DNA of 64,000 bases from Phellopilus nigrolimitatus (GCA_021029095.1 JAJOHG010000011.1:744001-808000); one strand, 5' to 3'; counted from the first letter of the stretch, positions 1 through 12,924 are shown. The notes: generated by a model from the letters alone, not told the origin. Numbers and translations: made by a program.

Positions 1-719
1 TTCTATTCTCCCCAATCAATTTGTGCTGATTCACAATTGCTCATTAGGGAGGAGGGACAATGTTTTGCAGAAAGACGCAATGGGAGGCAAAGAATTTCCC
101 GAAGGACCTGTTCCACGACTCAAATAGCAAACGTGGGCGTGTCCTGATGCATTCCAAGGTGCTTTCGAATCCCGCCGCCGCATTCGATCATAAGCACTCG
201 GGCAAACTCACGTTTATGCATCCCAGATGATTATCGGGACTTTCAGAGACCGATTGGGCGGGGCAGGGAATGCACGCCTGCCTGATTCCGAAGACGAAAA
301 CTCTGACAGCGAACTCGAAATAACGAATGCGGACATGGCGGGCTGGGCGTATGTCGGCTCGCACAATTTCACGCCATCGGCGTGGGGTACACTGTCGGGC
401 TCCACGGTTAACCCAGTGCTTAATGTGCGTATCATGACCAGACTTCAACTTTCTTCTCTTGTTTAAATCGAACATTTTTCGAAGATTGTCAATTACGAGA
501 TGGGCATCGTCCTCCCACTAAAGAACCACTCGGAGGTGGACAACGTCGCATGCTGGAAGCGGCCGGCGCGGAAGTATGTCCTAGGGAAAGATAGACCATG
601 GGTGCGTCGCTTAGTTACTTGTCTCCTCGCTCCTTTTTTACTGATGCCGCATGCCTCTGGGTCAAATCGCGAATGTTTAGATGCAAGACGAAATGCGCGA
701 AGCATTGACAAGGTCGTAA
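1..719 (+). CDS. TDP1: Tyrosyl-DNA phosphodiesterase 1 (C-terminal part, cut by window edge)
   Basis: TDP1 hydrolyses 3'-phosphotyrosyl bonds left by trapped topoisomerase I and acts in nuclear DNA repair. What I see is the second half of the catalytic core: an exon from about position 71 ends in an HSK motif (RVLMHSK), an intron follows, and the reading continues at MIIGTFRDR near 222. Further on come GWAYVGSHNFTPSAWG, matching the family's H-K-N signature, then YEMGIVLPL and the RPARKYVLGKDRPW ending. The last small exon (MQDEMREALTRS) follows a TTTAG acceptor at about 680 and stops at 717-719. Introns lie near 163-221, 421-485 and 601-680. The 5' part with the first HKD motif is outside the window. 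Family assignment is firm; exon limits are by eye. Confidence 0.85.
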
Positions 720-3700
720 TGTTTTCGAAACCCGTCGCAATCTTTATCCCCTCGCTTTTTTGTGCCATATTCAACTTGCACGCTAAGTTGTATTATCTCT
801 TTTGCCAAAATGACAAATTGTTAGCGTCCACTGACTCGTTTCAAACGTACAAGAGACGATTGCCCACTCACATGCGAGCCTAAATGCTTTTGGCTGGTCT
901 CCCGCCAGACTTCAATTGATGGATCAAACATTGTACTCACTTCCAGCCATTCGTCGTTAGCTTGTCATTGCGCTCGCGGATACGACAACATCCCTTTCTC
1001 AGACGCGCACGTTCATGCAAAAGCAAATAAGTGAAAAGAGTTAGAATACTCTTCTTGGCCTTGGCCACGCTCCGTATATTAGGATATCGAGGCCTGGATG
1101 AATGTTGCGCGTTGCCTGAAGACGGCGTTCCTACGTCGCGAATTCACAAGAGGGATGTAGAATGAATATTCCGACTGTTCTGATTTCTGTGCCGCTTGAA
1201 TTCGCATAGAAACCATCGACGAGAAGGAAGCTGTTGGCTTTCGGAATCCGAGGACAAACAAAACAGATAAACAGGTGAAGGACTACCTCGTGTGTGAAGA
1301 GTCAGCGCTCGGACGCAAAGCTCGACTCACGCAATGTCTTCTATTTCTTCACTGAAAGCTTTTTCTTCGTTCTTCGTTCTATCTTGCCTTTTATCAAGTC
1401 GCCCTTGTGTATCGGCGGCCGAGTTTGTCGTGATTTTCTCCAAATCGGTAATAGTTCCTGCTTGACTGTGCTTTTAGCCCGTCACTCAAGCGCAAGGGTT
1501 GTACTGCGGCATATCCCTTGTGCTTGTACACGTACTTCGATCGACCCACCCGCCATCGAATGCTCGAAAAACAAATTAATCGTGTATAACACGACACATC
1601 TTACGTTACTTCAACTCGGAATCTGCATTGACCTCCGAACAGAATTCGGGACGTTGGGAGGGGAATCGAGGTTCAGGAAGGTAGATGAAGTTCCGCGAGT
1701 CTATTACTTGTTGCTAATCTGTTGTACCTAGAGGTCGCATCACGGGCGATGGAGGCGAAAGAAGCAGCTTGGATCAAAGCTTTCTGAAAGGCCTTGGTTA
1801 GGATGACAACGGCAAAATGAATGCCCACAACAACAGACGTGGGCCAAAGCCGATAAGCAGCCAAACAGAAAGGCGTGTTTCGAATAGCGACTGCTGTGCT
1901 TGAAAATACGAGTGCAGCAAGACCCCGAGCATGAATGCGCTGACCTGGAATGGGGAATTGCGCCAGTCATCGACCGCATCAAAAAAACTCGGCCGGTTGT
2001 CGGAAGACCTTGGTCGAGTGTAGGTTAAATTCGTCCTAGTATCGGTTTGTAAAACGGAGATCTGATCGCTGAACTCTTATCTCATAGCCTTCTTGTTGTG
2101 AACAGTGTGTCCTGGCTGCACGATTGCTTTCGACACCGGCACGCCAATTGCACTCGGGCTTCTCAACCAGTCCGAGGATAGCAATGCGGCCTCAAGGAGT
2201 TCGCACTGAACGTCTACTCATGACAAAACCCTCTCTTCAAGGAAGTCAAGGAAAAACACCATCGCTAGAACTTTGACTTCGTAGCTGATTTTAGTGAGCA
2301 TGCCTGATGGTCCGTCATATGATTGTCTACAACTTCGAGCATGCATATAGATCTTCTGCAAAAGTGGGCACATGTGCGTCGCCATCACATTAACCAACTT
2401 CGCGAGGCGTGTTTTGAAGGGACATTGAAAATGGGGGAGCAAATTCATATGCGGCAAATGACATAGACTTACGGCTTCGTAGTTTGTATGGCTGGAAGAC
2501 ATCTCGATGCGGCAAGTCGGAATACAGGACGACCCAAAGTGATAGATCTTCCAGCACGGTGTCGCCGTTGTACCCATACCCGCGGCGCCATTCGTCGCTA
2601 TTTGCACCAAGTACTACAGCAGTCTGCCTGTCATATTGTCTTTTCGACCTGGTCACACGCTAGGACCGGTCTAAGTCAAGCCAAGACACACCGCTTTACC
2701 TCCCGGCGCCCACGAGGATTAGGACCAGGTGGAACGCGTGGGCCGCCCGGCGCTCATGAAGGCCATACAGGACTTCGACTCACAGATGCCGAAGGACAAG
2801 AAGTTCATTCTCCAGTGCCAAGTAAGGTGTGCAAAAAAATGCAGCACATTGGTTGTCTTCCGCAGTATCGTGATCTGTGACGCAGTGATCGAGTATTGGA
2901 AATCACACAACGAAGTGTCCGAATGAGGTGTAAAATCTTTGCAAGGGAAGCCTGCCGAGAAGTAGCTCGACAAGCAAAACGACGAGCAGAAGAGACCTCC
3001 GATGAAGACGGTTTCCCTCTTTGTGCAGATCGTCTAGATCAGCGTCCTCAAAATTCGAATGCGCTTGCTTCCCCTCTTTTCCAGCTCACTTCTCATTTTA
3101 TACCTCACTTCGATCTGAAACGAGCGCTAATTGGTAGCTGATGGTGACATGGATGCCGGGACGATGTCCTTCTGTGGGAGGTGCACACCTTTTCGAGGGA
3201 CGTGCTCTATGATTCGAACATCAAAAGCATGCGCGTGTTGTTACGCTCTAAAGTATGATGCGGCTTCGGGATCCTCGTCGCCTAGTCCACCAATCCGACG
3301 CCTTAGCCACGCGCTCAAACCAAACCGAGATCAAATTAAATTTGAACTTGCATTAACTTTACCCTCTCCAGATGATCTTCGGGCTATACATATATCACTC
3401 AAACAGGTTGATACAGAAATGGCAGGCCAATAGGCCTAGGAGGACAGGCGCTCCTCAGCCAGCCAGAGACTGGGCGACCGATAACAGTGAAGACCATAAT
3501 CTTGTGTGCTGGGTGCGCTCTGAGTCCACATCTGGCATGCCCCTGGGCTCAGCAGACAAACTCGTGCTTGATGTGTGTGTCTGTGAGTGTTTTATTAAAA
3601 TAATAATAGAAATTAGAAACTTCTATCTGTCCAGCCTCTCGTGGACGACCTGCTAACTGAACCGGCGTTGTTCGTTGGCACAAAGTGCGCGAGATATAGG

Positions 3701-5775
3701 TGATTAGCTATGAGCTAAGCGTCGTCCTCCTTCCAGAAAGGCCGCATGGAGGCGGATGCCACCGCATACTGGGAACTGCCTGTTGGAAGCAATTGTTGGA
3801 CAAGGCAGGACAGGACATGGCTGAGTCTTCCCGACCTGCCTTTTATCTATATTCATCTCGCCAACGCCTATCTCTACCTAATGGTCTCTTATCGCGTACA
3901 TCACCCTCTTTTGGTCTTTGCGGGCTACCTCGGCCTGCGAATATGGACGACGTTTCGAAGGAGCTAGCGTGCGACGAGCTGGCGAACGCCGCTGCTCCTG
4001 ACGCTGGCTGCGATGGCGAGGCCCAAATCTTCGTGAGGTTCGGCTCCACCTTATTTTGGTCTGCACGCTTCTCTTCGTTTGTGCCGCGTTCTGGAGGAAC
4101 CTGGACTGTGCGGAGACTGCTGCGAGCGGTGGCGGTGCTGTCTAGGTTCGTGCATTCGGGCCTGCGAGTGTTAAAATATACTGTCGTTGATGGACTCATC
4201 TCATATCCCACTCATGTCGGACCGGAGTCTCGGCATCTCAATCAGCACAGTACTGTTGTTTGTCAGGGCATTTATGGTAGTGGAGATCACGGCGGAACGT
4301 GGTCATGGGTCCGCGAGCGGCGCGGCGTCAGCCGCCGCCGCCCGGCGAAGTGCACCTTCCAAATACGTGTGTCGTACCTGCCTTGAGCACCGATGCTCGG
4401 AGACGCGGAGAAGAAGCGCTCGTCGTATCCGAGACTGAACCCGCGCCGGCTATTTCTGATGTGTTTGCGTATCGCGGGTGTATGTATGTATGTATGTAAG
4501 GGCACCGCAAACGTTCGTTAGCAATCGCTCCTATTCAGCGGGGCCCGCGCCGTGTTGTGCGCGGGCCGTAGAGATGTTAGACCAGCAATGAAATAAAGGT
4601 TCCCTTGTTGTTTCCATGCTACGATGAACTGTATGTATCGACCTGTACGTAGCTACGCGGAGTCCGAGTCGTAATCTGCGCGCTGCAATTGAGCGGCCCG
4701 ACCTTCACCTCAGCAAGTCGTCAAGGCAGCATACATGTGTGTGAATACATCACTGGTAGATAGGACATGTTCTGAGCTGATAGATGATATTTTGATAGGC
4801 TGGGTTGGCACCGGTGAGCTGTGCTGTATCACACAAATCATTCAAATCTTATTTGATCAGTGTTGGAGACGCTTGGAAGAGCAAAGAGATAGAGACTTTG
4901 GAGTTCGGATTATCAGTGACGAGTCTAATAAAGGCCAAACAAGTCCAATCGCGCCCTTTTCCGCGCTCCGTTTAGTAGAAAAGCTTGTTTTACAAAGAAT
5001 CCCTGTGCACCGGTCGGACATTTTTTGTTCAGACACAAAGGGCCTGAAGAACGAGCGTCGCGTTCATAGAGTTTACGGCGAACCTGGACGGCTGCTCGCC
5101 AGCTTGACGAGGAAGGTGTTATTTACGAAGAGAAGCGTCGGCACGTTTAAGGGGGAGAAGCTATCTGCGCACTAGCGGCGTACCCGGGCGTCCTGTGAGC
5201 GTTCTGGTTACTCTGTATTGCACACTGCGCTGAGATACCTTGTTTGAGCAGCCACATTTTCGCCTTATAAGGCTAGCGCGTCGGCTTATTGGGAAGGTTT
5301 TAGGATTTGCTTATAAGCCGCACCGCCTGATTCTGATTCGCCCATTTGTTTCGCCCTCCCCTCACTCGCCCCCCGTGCTGGTGCTGGTGCTTCCGCTTCC
5401 GACGGCCTGGACAATATTGTGCTTATCGATGGAATGTACTACGAAGGACGAGGGTGGCTTCTGGAAATTAATCGGTGACGAGAGCGCCTTTTTTTTCTCA
5501 CTGAAAGTAGCGCGCGAGACGCTACAGAAAAAATGCAGAAAAAAACAGGGAATTCGCCGTGTCCGGCTCAAAACGATCCGATGTATTTCCTGAATTATTC
5601 TGGGATTGTAATTTGTGTGGATGGGATAGGACGGAGATGAAGAACTGAGGTTACGGAAGAGGACCCTGTACGAATCCGGGGAACGTGAGCCAATCAGGGT
5701 CCGCTGGCTGACGGAAAGAAATATAGTGTGATGCTCTCTTGTGGGAGATCCCGCGTCTCCTTTCCGTCGCCCACC
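720..5775. other. Gene-poor 5 kb stretch
   Basis: I find no gene here that I can support. Open frames up to 228 codons occur (for example 3,700-4,386 and 4,735-5,175, plus strand), but none shows a recognisable domain, a spliced continuation or convincing composition. Weak hints of decayed coding sequence are a lysine-rich peptide ending before a GTAAGG donor at about 2,729-2,822 (plus), a hydrophobic reading at about 1,800-1,980 (minus), and a short plus-strand reading at about 5,372-5,479 ending EGRGWLLEINR before a stop. None is enough for a call. Confidence 0.5.
4481..4498. repeat. TATG microsatellite
   Basis: A short run of about four and a half TATG units inside the gene-poor stretch. 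It is a simple tetranucleotide repeat with no sign of function. Confidence 0.9.
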
Positions 5776-7977
5776 ATGCACCAACATCCCCACTCCCATT
5801 CTCACCACGAACCCTCACGATACCTCCCCCGCAGCACCGCCGTCGTCGCAACCACCTCTGCCGACGTCGTCAACCCCCGCATCCTCGACGCCAACATTCG
5901 CGATGTCTCCGAGCGCCTCAACAACGAGCAGAAAGCCGAGGTCCTTATCCATGCCATGAACCTCCTCAAGCTCGGAAAGTGCGTGCTGCTCGTAACTCTG
6001 ACCACAGTGGCGAGAGGGTCCTGAGCGGTTTTGTCTCGGTTGCAGTCCGTTCTCGCACCACATCGTCGAGAATGGTGTCATGAGCTGTCTGCAGGCGGCG
6101 AACCTCGGCACGCCCCAGCGCGTTCAGGCGCTTCTTCTCCGCGGTCGCGCGAGGATGGCGTCGGGCGACATCGCAAAGGCGCGTCAAGGTGCGTAGCGTC
6201 GTCGGTTGCCACGTGCGCGTGTCGATCGCTGACACGCAGCAGACCTGTACAAGGTGCTCGAGCTCGTCCCGAACCACGCCGTCGCCACTTCGCTCCTGTC
6301 TATCCCCTCAGGCGGCGGCGCGATTGGCAAAGACGTCAGTCCTGTTCTCTGTTCCCTTTTTCGTGTAAAAATTCAACTTTCAGCAGTCCCGATTATGGAG
6401 CATCGAGAGCGCCTCTTGCCGTCTGTCGCCCGAGCTCTGGCGCCAGGTTGCATCCTTCCTCCCGCGTCGCGATCTCAAGACGCTCCTCCATATCCCCCAC
6501 GTCCTCTCCCGCATTGCGTTCGAATTCGTCTTCGAATGCGTCGATCTCCACTTTGGCGTGTGCAAGCTCGCCGGCGAGGAAAAGCTATGGGGAACTGGCG
6601 ACCACGACCACCCGGACAGACCCGGCTTCCGCCTTGAGAAGCAGCTCACGCAGCGGACGGCGGACATTGTCGCGCGCATAATACTTGACCCCTCATTCGC
6701 GAAGCTCATCAGGACCGTGCGCATATCGGCGGAGCGGAAAGATAAAAGTCACCACATGGCTTTTCAGACTAGTGAGTTCCCCGTTGGTCAAAATTAGGCA
6801 TTCCAGCTGAGAATGGATTTGCAGATATGCTCGCGACTGCTCTGCCCAAGCTTCTTCATTTGAGAGAAGTCATCTTTTCTGGTTCCAACGACGTCTGGAA
6901 CACTCTCGCCGGAGTGCTTAGCACGACCCACCCACGGCTCGAGTCACTCACAATAGAACCCGAGCATGACTCGGAACCCGTATTACCGCACCTCACCCAC
7001 CTCTCACAATTCAAACTTGTGCGCGACCACAGCTCGCACTCACTCGCGACATTTCTTGCGCAGAATCGCTCGACGCTGCGCAAGCTCTGCCTTTGTGCGT
7101 ACTACGCCGCGTTTCCGCCGCCGACGTCCGTCGCACTTGTGAACCTCACGCATCTCGAGTTCGTTGGCACGCTCCCCGCAAACTCGGATACATTCGCGCA
7201 GATCTTCTCGCACGCTGCTCAGCTCGTCTCCCTCCGCATGAACTGTGTGCTCCTCACCAGCGTCTCCATCCAGTTCCGCATGAACGCTGCCGCACTTCCT
7301 CACCTAAAATATTTCGGCTTCCGCGCACTTGACCACATGGCCCCTATGTGCTCGGACCCGGACCTCTTCCCTGCAATCATGGAGTTCTTACGAGCGCACC
7401 CGGGTCTCGAGAAGCTCGAACTCGACGTCGCGGGCGAGTCGAACCAGAAGAGCATGGGTTATGACGCGTCGGTACTCGGCGTACTCCCAAGTTTATTGAA
7501 GCTCCGCCAGCTTGCCATTACGCTGACCAAGGATGCGAGCCCGGGCTTGTTCTCGTGGATCATCCCGCGCGGGCTCCTGGCGCTCCTCCTGAACGGCGTC
7601 CCGAGGCGAAACTCGGAGCAATTTTTAACTGTAAGTCCCCTCCGTTTACTTCTCCCACTAATAATAGTAACGAACCGGCGCCCTTCCCGACTGCCCAGAC
7701 GATGCGCCCAGGCTTGCCGCCGAACCTGCGGTATATCGCGCTGCTGGATACGGACGTGCGCGACGAGATGCGGCTCGTCGAGACAGTTGTGCCGCCGTCC
7801 GTGCGGCTCGTGAACATCGCGGACAAGTACTATACCGTGCGCCGCCGCACGGACGGGCACCTCGAGGCGCTCGATGAGTGGCCCGAGCGCCGCATGCAGC
7901 TGCACGCGGAGGAGTGGCTCGAGGCGCTTGGCTGCGAGGACGCGCTTTGGGACGACTTCGCGCCCGCGTGCTATTAG
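5776..7977 (+). CDS. TPR plus F-box domain protein, probable SCF substrate adaptor
   Basis: The predicted protein starts MHQHPHSHSHHEP at 5776 and is assembled from about six exons. The first exons give a helical region like a single TPR (AQALLLRGRARMASGDIAKARQ-type spacing, then LYKVLELVPNHAVA). The next exon carries an F-box-like motif, LSPELWRQVASFLPRRDLKTLL, near 6,425-6,490. A long C-terminal part rich in leucine-spaced segments (LPHLTHLSQFKL, LVNLTHLEFVG) looks like degenerate leucine-rich repeats used to bind a target. The last intron is about 7,632-7,699 and the stop is at 7,975-7,977. F-box proteins bring substrates to SKP1-cullin ubiquitin ligases. The substrate is unknown. All joins keep frame with normal GT..AG signals and I see no damage. 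Confidence 0.8.
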
Positions 7978-8734
7978 CTGGCACATCCGTGCCTGGCGCG
8001 ATAGGCAGCCTGCGCGTCCGCTCGTCCGCCGAGGAAGCGGACGCTTCTCCGGGTAATTGACGTCCCGGCCCCGGCCCCCGTTTGCTTCTTAGCTCCTACC
8101 ATTGGAACTTCGATCCCGCGCTCGAACTCCGCCTCTACTTCGTCCGAAGAGAGAATAAAAAAAGAAAGGGACCATTGCGTATTTGCCACATCTGGAATCT
8201 GGGTAACTCGCTTGGCTTCTCATCGCTATCTTTATCTATCCCCGCTCTAGTCTTACCCTGTCCATGTCTACATGCAAACGTTGCTTTCCTCGAAGCACTT
8301 CGCCGCCCGTACCGCCTTATGTCCCTAACCTCACGTGACCCGCTTTCCCTCCATTTCACTTGTTGACTTCCCTCGTCCCCTCTCATTCCTTTCCCGCCCT
8401 TTCTCCGAATCGAACCCCCCGTGCCGAACGCGCGCTGTACGACCATCCCAATGCCCCCTCTCTGCTCTATCTCTATCTTTCCGGAACTATCTAGAGCTAT
8501 CTCGTCTTGTGTGCTCGCCTCCCGTCCCCGGATTCCGGGTCCCTGGTTGCTTCCTTACTGCTCTGTCTTGATATACATACTCTGGTTGCTTGTTTGTTTT
8601 ATGCTGGATTTTTTTTTTACCGTTACTTCTCTCCAAATCTCTAATCCCCCCTCGTCTGTACATGTACATAGTTCTCAGAACTGCGTATGAACAGCATAGC
8701 CACTTCGAAAAAAGCAGTAAATCCATACCGGCTG
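7978..8734. other. Intergenic, pyrimidine-rich
   Basis: Downstream of the F-box gene and up to the break where BiP-like sequence begins. It is strongly CT-rich on the plus strand between about 8,210 and 8,660, with short T tracts. No gene, RNA gene or repeat recognised. Confidence 0.6.
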
Positions 8735-9014
8735 CTTTTTGTGAAGGGCCAGCTCGCGGACCAGGAATGGGCTCGGTGAAAAGCTCGAGGACGATGACAA
8801 GAAGGCGTTGCTCGCCGCTGTTAAAGAGGCGACGGAATGGGTGGATGCGGAGGGTGCGACGGCAGCGCTCGAGGAGCTTGAGGAGAAGCTCCAGGAGGTG
8901 CAAAGCATCATCACCCCGATTACGAGCAAACTCTACAGTGGTGGTGGCGGTGACTACGCCCCGGGGTCGGATGATGACGACCAGGAGCCGTTCCGTTCAC
9001 ACGACGAGCTGTAA
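8735..9014 (+). pseudogene. BiP/Kar2 3'-end relic
   Basis: Only the last 80 or so codons of an ER Hsp70 are present. From about 8,808 the frame reads [16 protein letters not shown], then [20 protein letters not shown], a glycine and acidic tail, and ends in HDEL at 9,003-9,014, followed by a stop. This corresponds to the C-terminal lid of the full gene at 32,713-35,134, with few replacements. Near 8,767 an extra base breaks the frame relative to the parent, and there is no ATPase or substrate-binding domain. I see a truncated copy, not a gene. Its strand is opposite to the parent, as expected from the inverted repeat. Confidence 0.9.
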
Positions 9015-9335
9015 TGGTCTGAGGGGTTTCCTTTAATCTCTGCATTTGTTCGTTCCGCTTTTGTAACTCCTTAGAACACCAGCATTTATTTATCTTATTG
9101 AGAATAGAAATAATCGAACAAACGATGGCGATTCTGAGATTGTAGAAGAAAAAAGTAGGAACTTTCAGGCTTCAGGCTCAGCGCTCAGGCGGAACATCAG
9201 CTTGATCAACTCTACTAATCAGTTCCTAATCTTGAAAGTGCTGTAACTTATAATTCTTGTCCGTGCGCGTGTCTAGATCCAATAAATGTAGGGTCAGCAT
9301 GCCACTGCTGGAACTAATGTTGTACATGAGCAGAC

Positions 9336-12019
9336 TTACATTGCGCGTCTATGTGCGTCCAGTTTCCCAAGGCAGGGATACGTGCGGTACCTCATGCCTA
9401 ATGTTTGGCACTCTGGACATACTTTGCTGTGATAAATATCAGACGTGTGGGTCTCGCAAGTGCAGGGCTTGATCCATTTCTCTAATTCGAGTGAGTTTGG
9501 AACTTCCGGAGAGTCGGCTGAGGTCACTCCTGCCTGCAGGTTGCCGATATACGCCGCGAGCGACCTGCTCTTTTCTCGATCGTGGTCCTCTATGTTTGCA
9601 ATCACACAGTCATTACGGCTAAAAATGAGATGCAGAAGGAGGTCGTTATCAGGACTCAGCGTTGTCACTGAACAAGAGATGTATAAGCAAAGCGAACCGT
9701 TTCTTTAAGTTCCTCTCTTTCTTCGAATTGTATACATTCGTTGTAGAAATGATTCACCTAAGCATAGATCAACATTCATTAGCGTCCGAGGAATCATAGA
9801 AAATACTTTACGCACCAGGCAAATCCATGACATCACCTCACGCGTTATCGGGTCGCAGCGCAGGCATACGAAAGACTTGCCAAGCGCTAGCATGTCGCTC
9901 ATGCTCTTGTTAGGAAGAGCGACCGCTGAATATAGGGCTTCGGCAATAAGAATGCCATTGCAGCGAAGGCGGACTTGAGCGTCCATCGAAAGGGTGTGTC
10001 ACCGTAACGATCGACGGGAGCAAAATTTCTACTGCCAGCAGTAATCTCGAAGATCTTTCAGCAATTCAGAAAACGGGGCTAGACGTGCTTCGCCGAATGG
10101 CCGACGCCAGAAGACTGTTGTCGGGTGTTGTAGAATGTCTTCATTTCCGCCTGCATCATTTCGAGCTTCGCCATGTCTGTCTTCTAAAGAGCATTCTGTT
10201 ATACCTTGAAGGCTTTGAGTCCAGCAGCATGCCGAGTGCTCAAGACCTTAGAAGATACCTCCTCTTCGAGTTTGAGTTGACGCCCCTTACTCATCTCAAC
10301 CATTTGCTGCTTAAGAGTGGTCTGGTGCACTTGAGGAATATCAGATCCTGGCTCGTCGCTATCTAGTATTTGCTTCGCAATCGGCAGCTTGAGTAGGTCT
10401 GAATGGATAATGCAGCACATCTTTCCTTCCTCAGAGTCGGCAAAACTTTTTGCGATTTCGGCGAGCTTTCGTTGACGCTCTTTAATACAGCGCTCCTTTT
10501 CCAGCCGTGTCCTAAGCTCTCTCCTGAGACGTATAGTCTCCTCAAGCTGAGGCCGGATGTTTTTCCAGACTGGTTGACCCTTCAATCAACGCTCTACGAA
10601 GGAAAATGAAAAATGAGAGACCACGTACTTCGGTCAGTCAGGGGCCGCGGTTGGTCAATTAGGCTGTTCCACTTCCAGTGTTTCTCATCACGTTGAGTTT
10701 GGTAATCATCTTCTGTATAACCGAGTTCGGCAAGCTTGATGAAAATACTGTTGCAAATGAGTCAACACTATGGTGTGAAGATGAGGTCGTCGTCTGTACC
10801 TTCTCCAGCGCCTATCCTTCGCAATCTGAATCTCATTTATCTTCGCCTCTTTCGTATTTTCGAGCCATCGATGCAACGCAGGTGAGGACTGAATTTTGGT
10901 GAAGTAAAGTTACTTACATTCATTTCAACGTAGTAAAATCATACGTACCAAATATCTTTGACAGGTTGCTTCATGACAAACGTCCACATATCGCTTGCGC
11001 TGTTTATATGCTCTTCCAAACGATCGAAACTTTTCGAGAGCAGCTTTGACCTGAGGTAAGTAGTAGGTGAAGCTACGCAACGACTTGATACTCTCCTCGT
11101 CAGTGAATTTTGCTGGAGAATCGACCGAAAAAAACAGATGAGTGAACGTGTTTTGGAACTACGAGTCGTGCGTACCTGGAAACCCGTTGACGAGCATTAA
11201 TACAGAGGACAACTCTTTATCATTCCTCGGCATATCGAGACACACGAGTGACCATGACCTTGCTTTCTGCAAACTGAAACAGACTTGGGATATGACATTG
11301 AGGATTCATCAGCAGAAAATAAACTAACTTTTCTTTCATGCAGGTTTTGCAAAGCCGAATTCTCAAAGGTGTCAAATGATTGTAGCCCTTCGTACGAAAA
11401 CAATGCTAAGGCAATTGTCAGTCGTGTCAATATTCAAGATCCTCGAAACGCACCGTGCAATACGTGTCGTAGATAAAGCTAGCATATTGAGGAGAGCTGA
11501 GATCCAGAGGGCATTCGGGAAGCCCAACAGAATCTTCCGCTGCACGCCAGATTGGTTTTGAATCTTTGGTCATCAGGAGATTCCGAAGTGCTTTGGACGT
11601 TCGCGCCATGCTAAGAAGATCGTGCGGGCCCAAATAGAGCGCGATCTAAGTAGAACGAGTATTCACAATAATGGATAGAAGAGATCGCAGGTAGTGAACT
11701 CACCTCGCAGAATACATCGATGGGCATTGACATCATCATGGCCAGCCTGCCCAACTTCCGCCTACGATTATGTGACTTCACAGCGACCGCTGGAGTTTTC
11801 CCTCCTTGATCATCATCTGCACCTTGATTGCCTCTGTGAACCCTGACTCTCTTCTTCGGCCTCGCCTGTTGTTCCGTCTCAGAAGCTTCAGAGTCAGAGT
11901 CAGGCGTAGCTGCTCGTTTCGGGGGGAGTTTTCTTCTAAAGGAATTCATTTTGCATATGTTTCATGCACGAACTTTTTAAATACGGATGTACTCACGTTG
12001 AGCTTCGAGTAGCGACCAT
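9336..12019 (-). pseudogene. F-box protein gene, left copy, damaged in its 3' half
   Basis: The start codon is at 12,017-12,019 (MVATRSST, then a GT donor). The second exon encodes a basic, acidic-patched N-terminus (KRAATPDSDSEASETE) and the F-box motif MPIDVFCEIALYLGPHDLL with MARTSKALRNLL. This copy keeps the frame through the F-box, unlike the right copy. Later exons run through an ARPQLEETIRLRRELRT-type helical segment to a cysteine-rich C-terminus (CTCETHTSD, CPECQTLG) ending KLDAHRRAM. Around 9,960-10,040 the frame breaks: an in-frame stop follows RDYCWQ, and a two-base length difference from the right copy shifts the frame. The gene therefore looks broken, unless an unrecognised intron covers the region. 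Confidence 0.7.
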
Positions 12020-12436
12020 GGTTGAAGTTGATGAAAGAGGAGAGAGTTAGAGAGAATGTGGTGTTCAATAAAGACGCGTCGCGTAGATGTGGCTGAAATG
12101 TCGTGGGAACATTAGATAATCAGGGCGGCGGCGCAAGAGCGAAGTTGTATGTAATATGTACATGACATTACCTAGCGCGGCTAATGTTTAGTTTGCTCAC
12201 TGGACTATTCGTGAAAATTACTTTCCTGTCCTTCAATAATCAATATTTTCTGGTCGTCGCGTGCTGAAGCCATCAATCCCTTCCTTGTGTACGCCGAACC
12301 CTATGGCCTATAGCTATCACCGAAGCTGCGCTCTGAACCACGGAGTACTTACGCGGATTAGTATTTAAGGTCCAGGAAGGTAATAGCCAGATGCATATCC
12401 AACACTAGCACCTAGAATCCTTCCTCTTGGTTTACG

Positions 12437-12924
12437 ATGTCTGCCAAGTTTAATAGTTCGTGATCTGCCGTGCTTCCGAAAGTGGCCCGAGGGGGCGGAA
12501 GTGAAGTACGTGGACGGGCGGGTGCCACTGCCGCAGGTTCACGTACGAGTTCGAACACCCAGTTCTCGATGCGTGCCCGCCTGTGACGTGCAACTGTACC
12601 ATCTGCGCCCAGAAGGCGGAGCTCTTCGTGTGCGTCTTTCTATATTCTCTCCCTCTAATATTCTATAGTATCGCTTACCGAAACAATTATACCGTGCCTC
12701 AGGTACGGACCAGAGACGGCCTTCCGCTTCACCTCCGGCTCGTTCGACAAGCTCACGGGGTACAAATGGTACAAGAATATCGTCACGCGCTGGTCCTGCC
12801 CGACATGCGGGGTTAGCCTCCTCTACAACGGCAACGGCATTGTCGGCGTCAACGCGCGCGCGTTCGATGGCATCGAGACGACAAACTTAGGCCGACGTTC
12901 TTCGACGGAAAGGACTTGCTATAG
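12437..12924 (+). CDS. GFA-family zinc-binding protein, possible terminal frameshift
   Basis: The family (GFA/CENP-V, Mss4-like fold) includes glutathione-dependent formaldehyde-activating enzymes, but most fungal members have no known substrate. A short first exon (MSA) joins through an intron of about 65 bp to TWTGGCHCRRFTYEF, then CPPVTCNCTICAQKAELF with the expected CxCxxC-type zinc ligands. A second intron follows at about 12,630-12,700. The third exon gives YGPETAFRF, FTSGSFDKLTGYKWY and WSCPTCGVSLL. Near 12,889 one base appears to be missing: the expected ending RPTFFDGKDLL and its stop at 12,922-12,924 are in the next frame. If real, the shift replaces the last dozen residues. The gene lies only in the left spacer of the inverted repeat and is absent from the right one. 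Confidence 0.7.

Larger units (their letters stand above)
8735..12090 (-). repeat. Outer module, left copy of large inverted repeat
   Basis: This stretch matches 29,655-32,990 in the opposite orientation. It holds, in order on the plus strand, the last part of a BiP gene, the shared convergent 3' region, and an F-box gene on the minus strand. The left limit is inside BiP coding sequence (KGQLADQ region). The right limit is about 70 bp upstream of the F-box start codon. The two copies share gene order and most sequence but differ by scattered substitutions and small indels, for example 15 extra bases in the right copy near 30,672. They have therefore been diverging for some time. Confidence 0.85.

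Noticed and set aside
3700..4386. Plus-strand open frame of 228 codons
   Set aside because: No recognisable domain, no supportive splice context, and competing frames on the other strand of similar quality. Probably chance in GC-rich DNA.
8808..9014. Short BiP-like open frame with its own ATG, as a functional HDEL protein
   Set aside because: The ATG is an internal codon (an L in the parent reading, KTLLAAVKE), there is no promoter or signal peptide, and the region ends at a duplication break.
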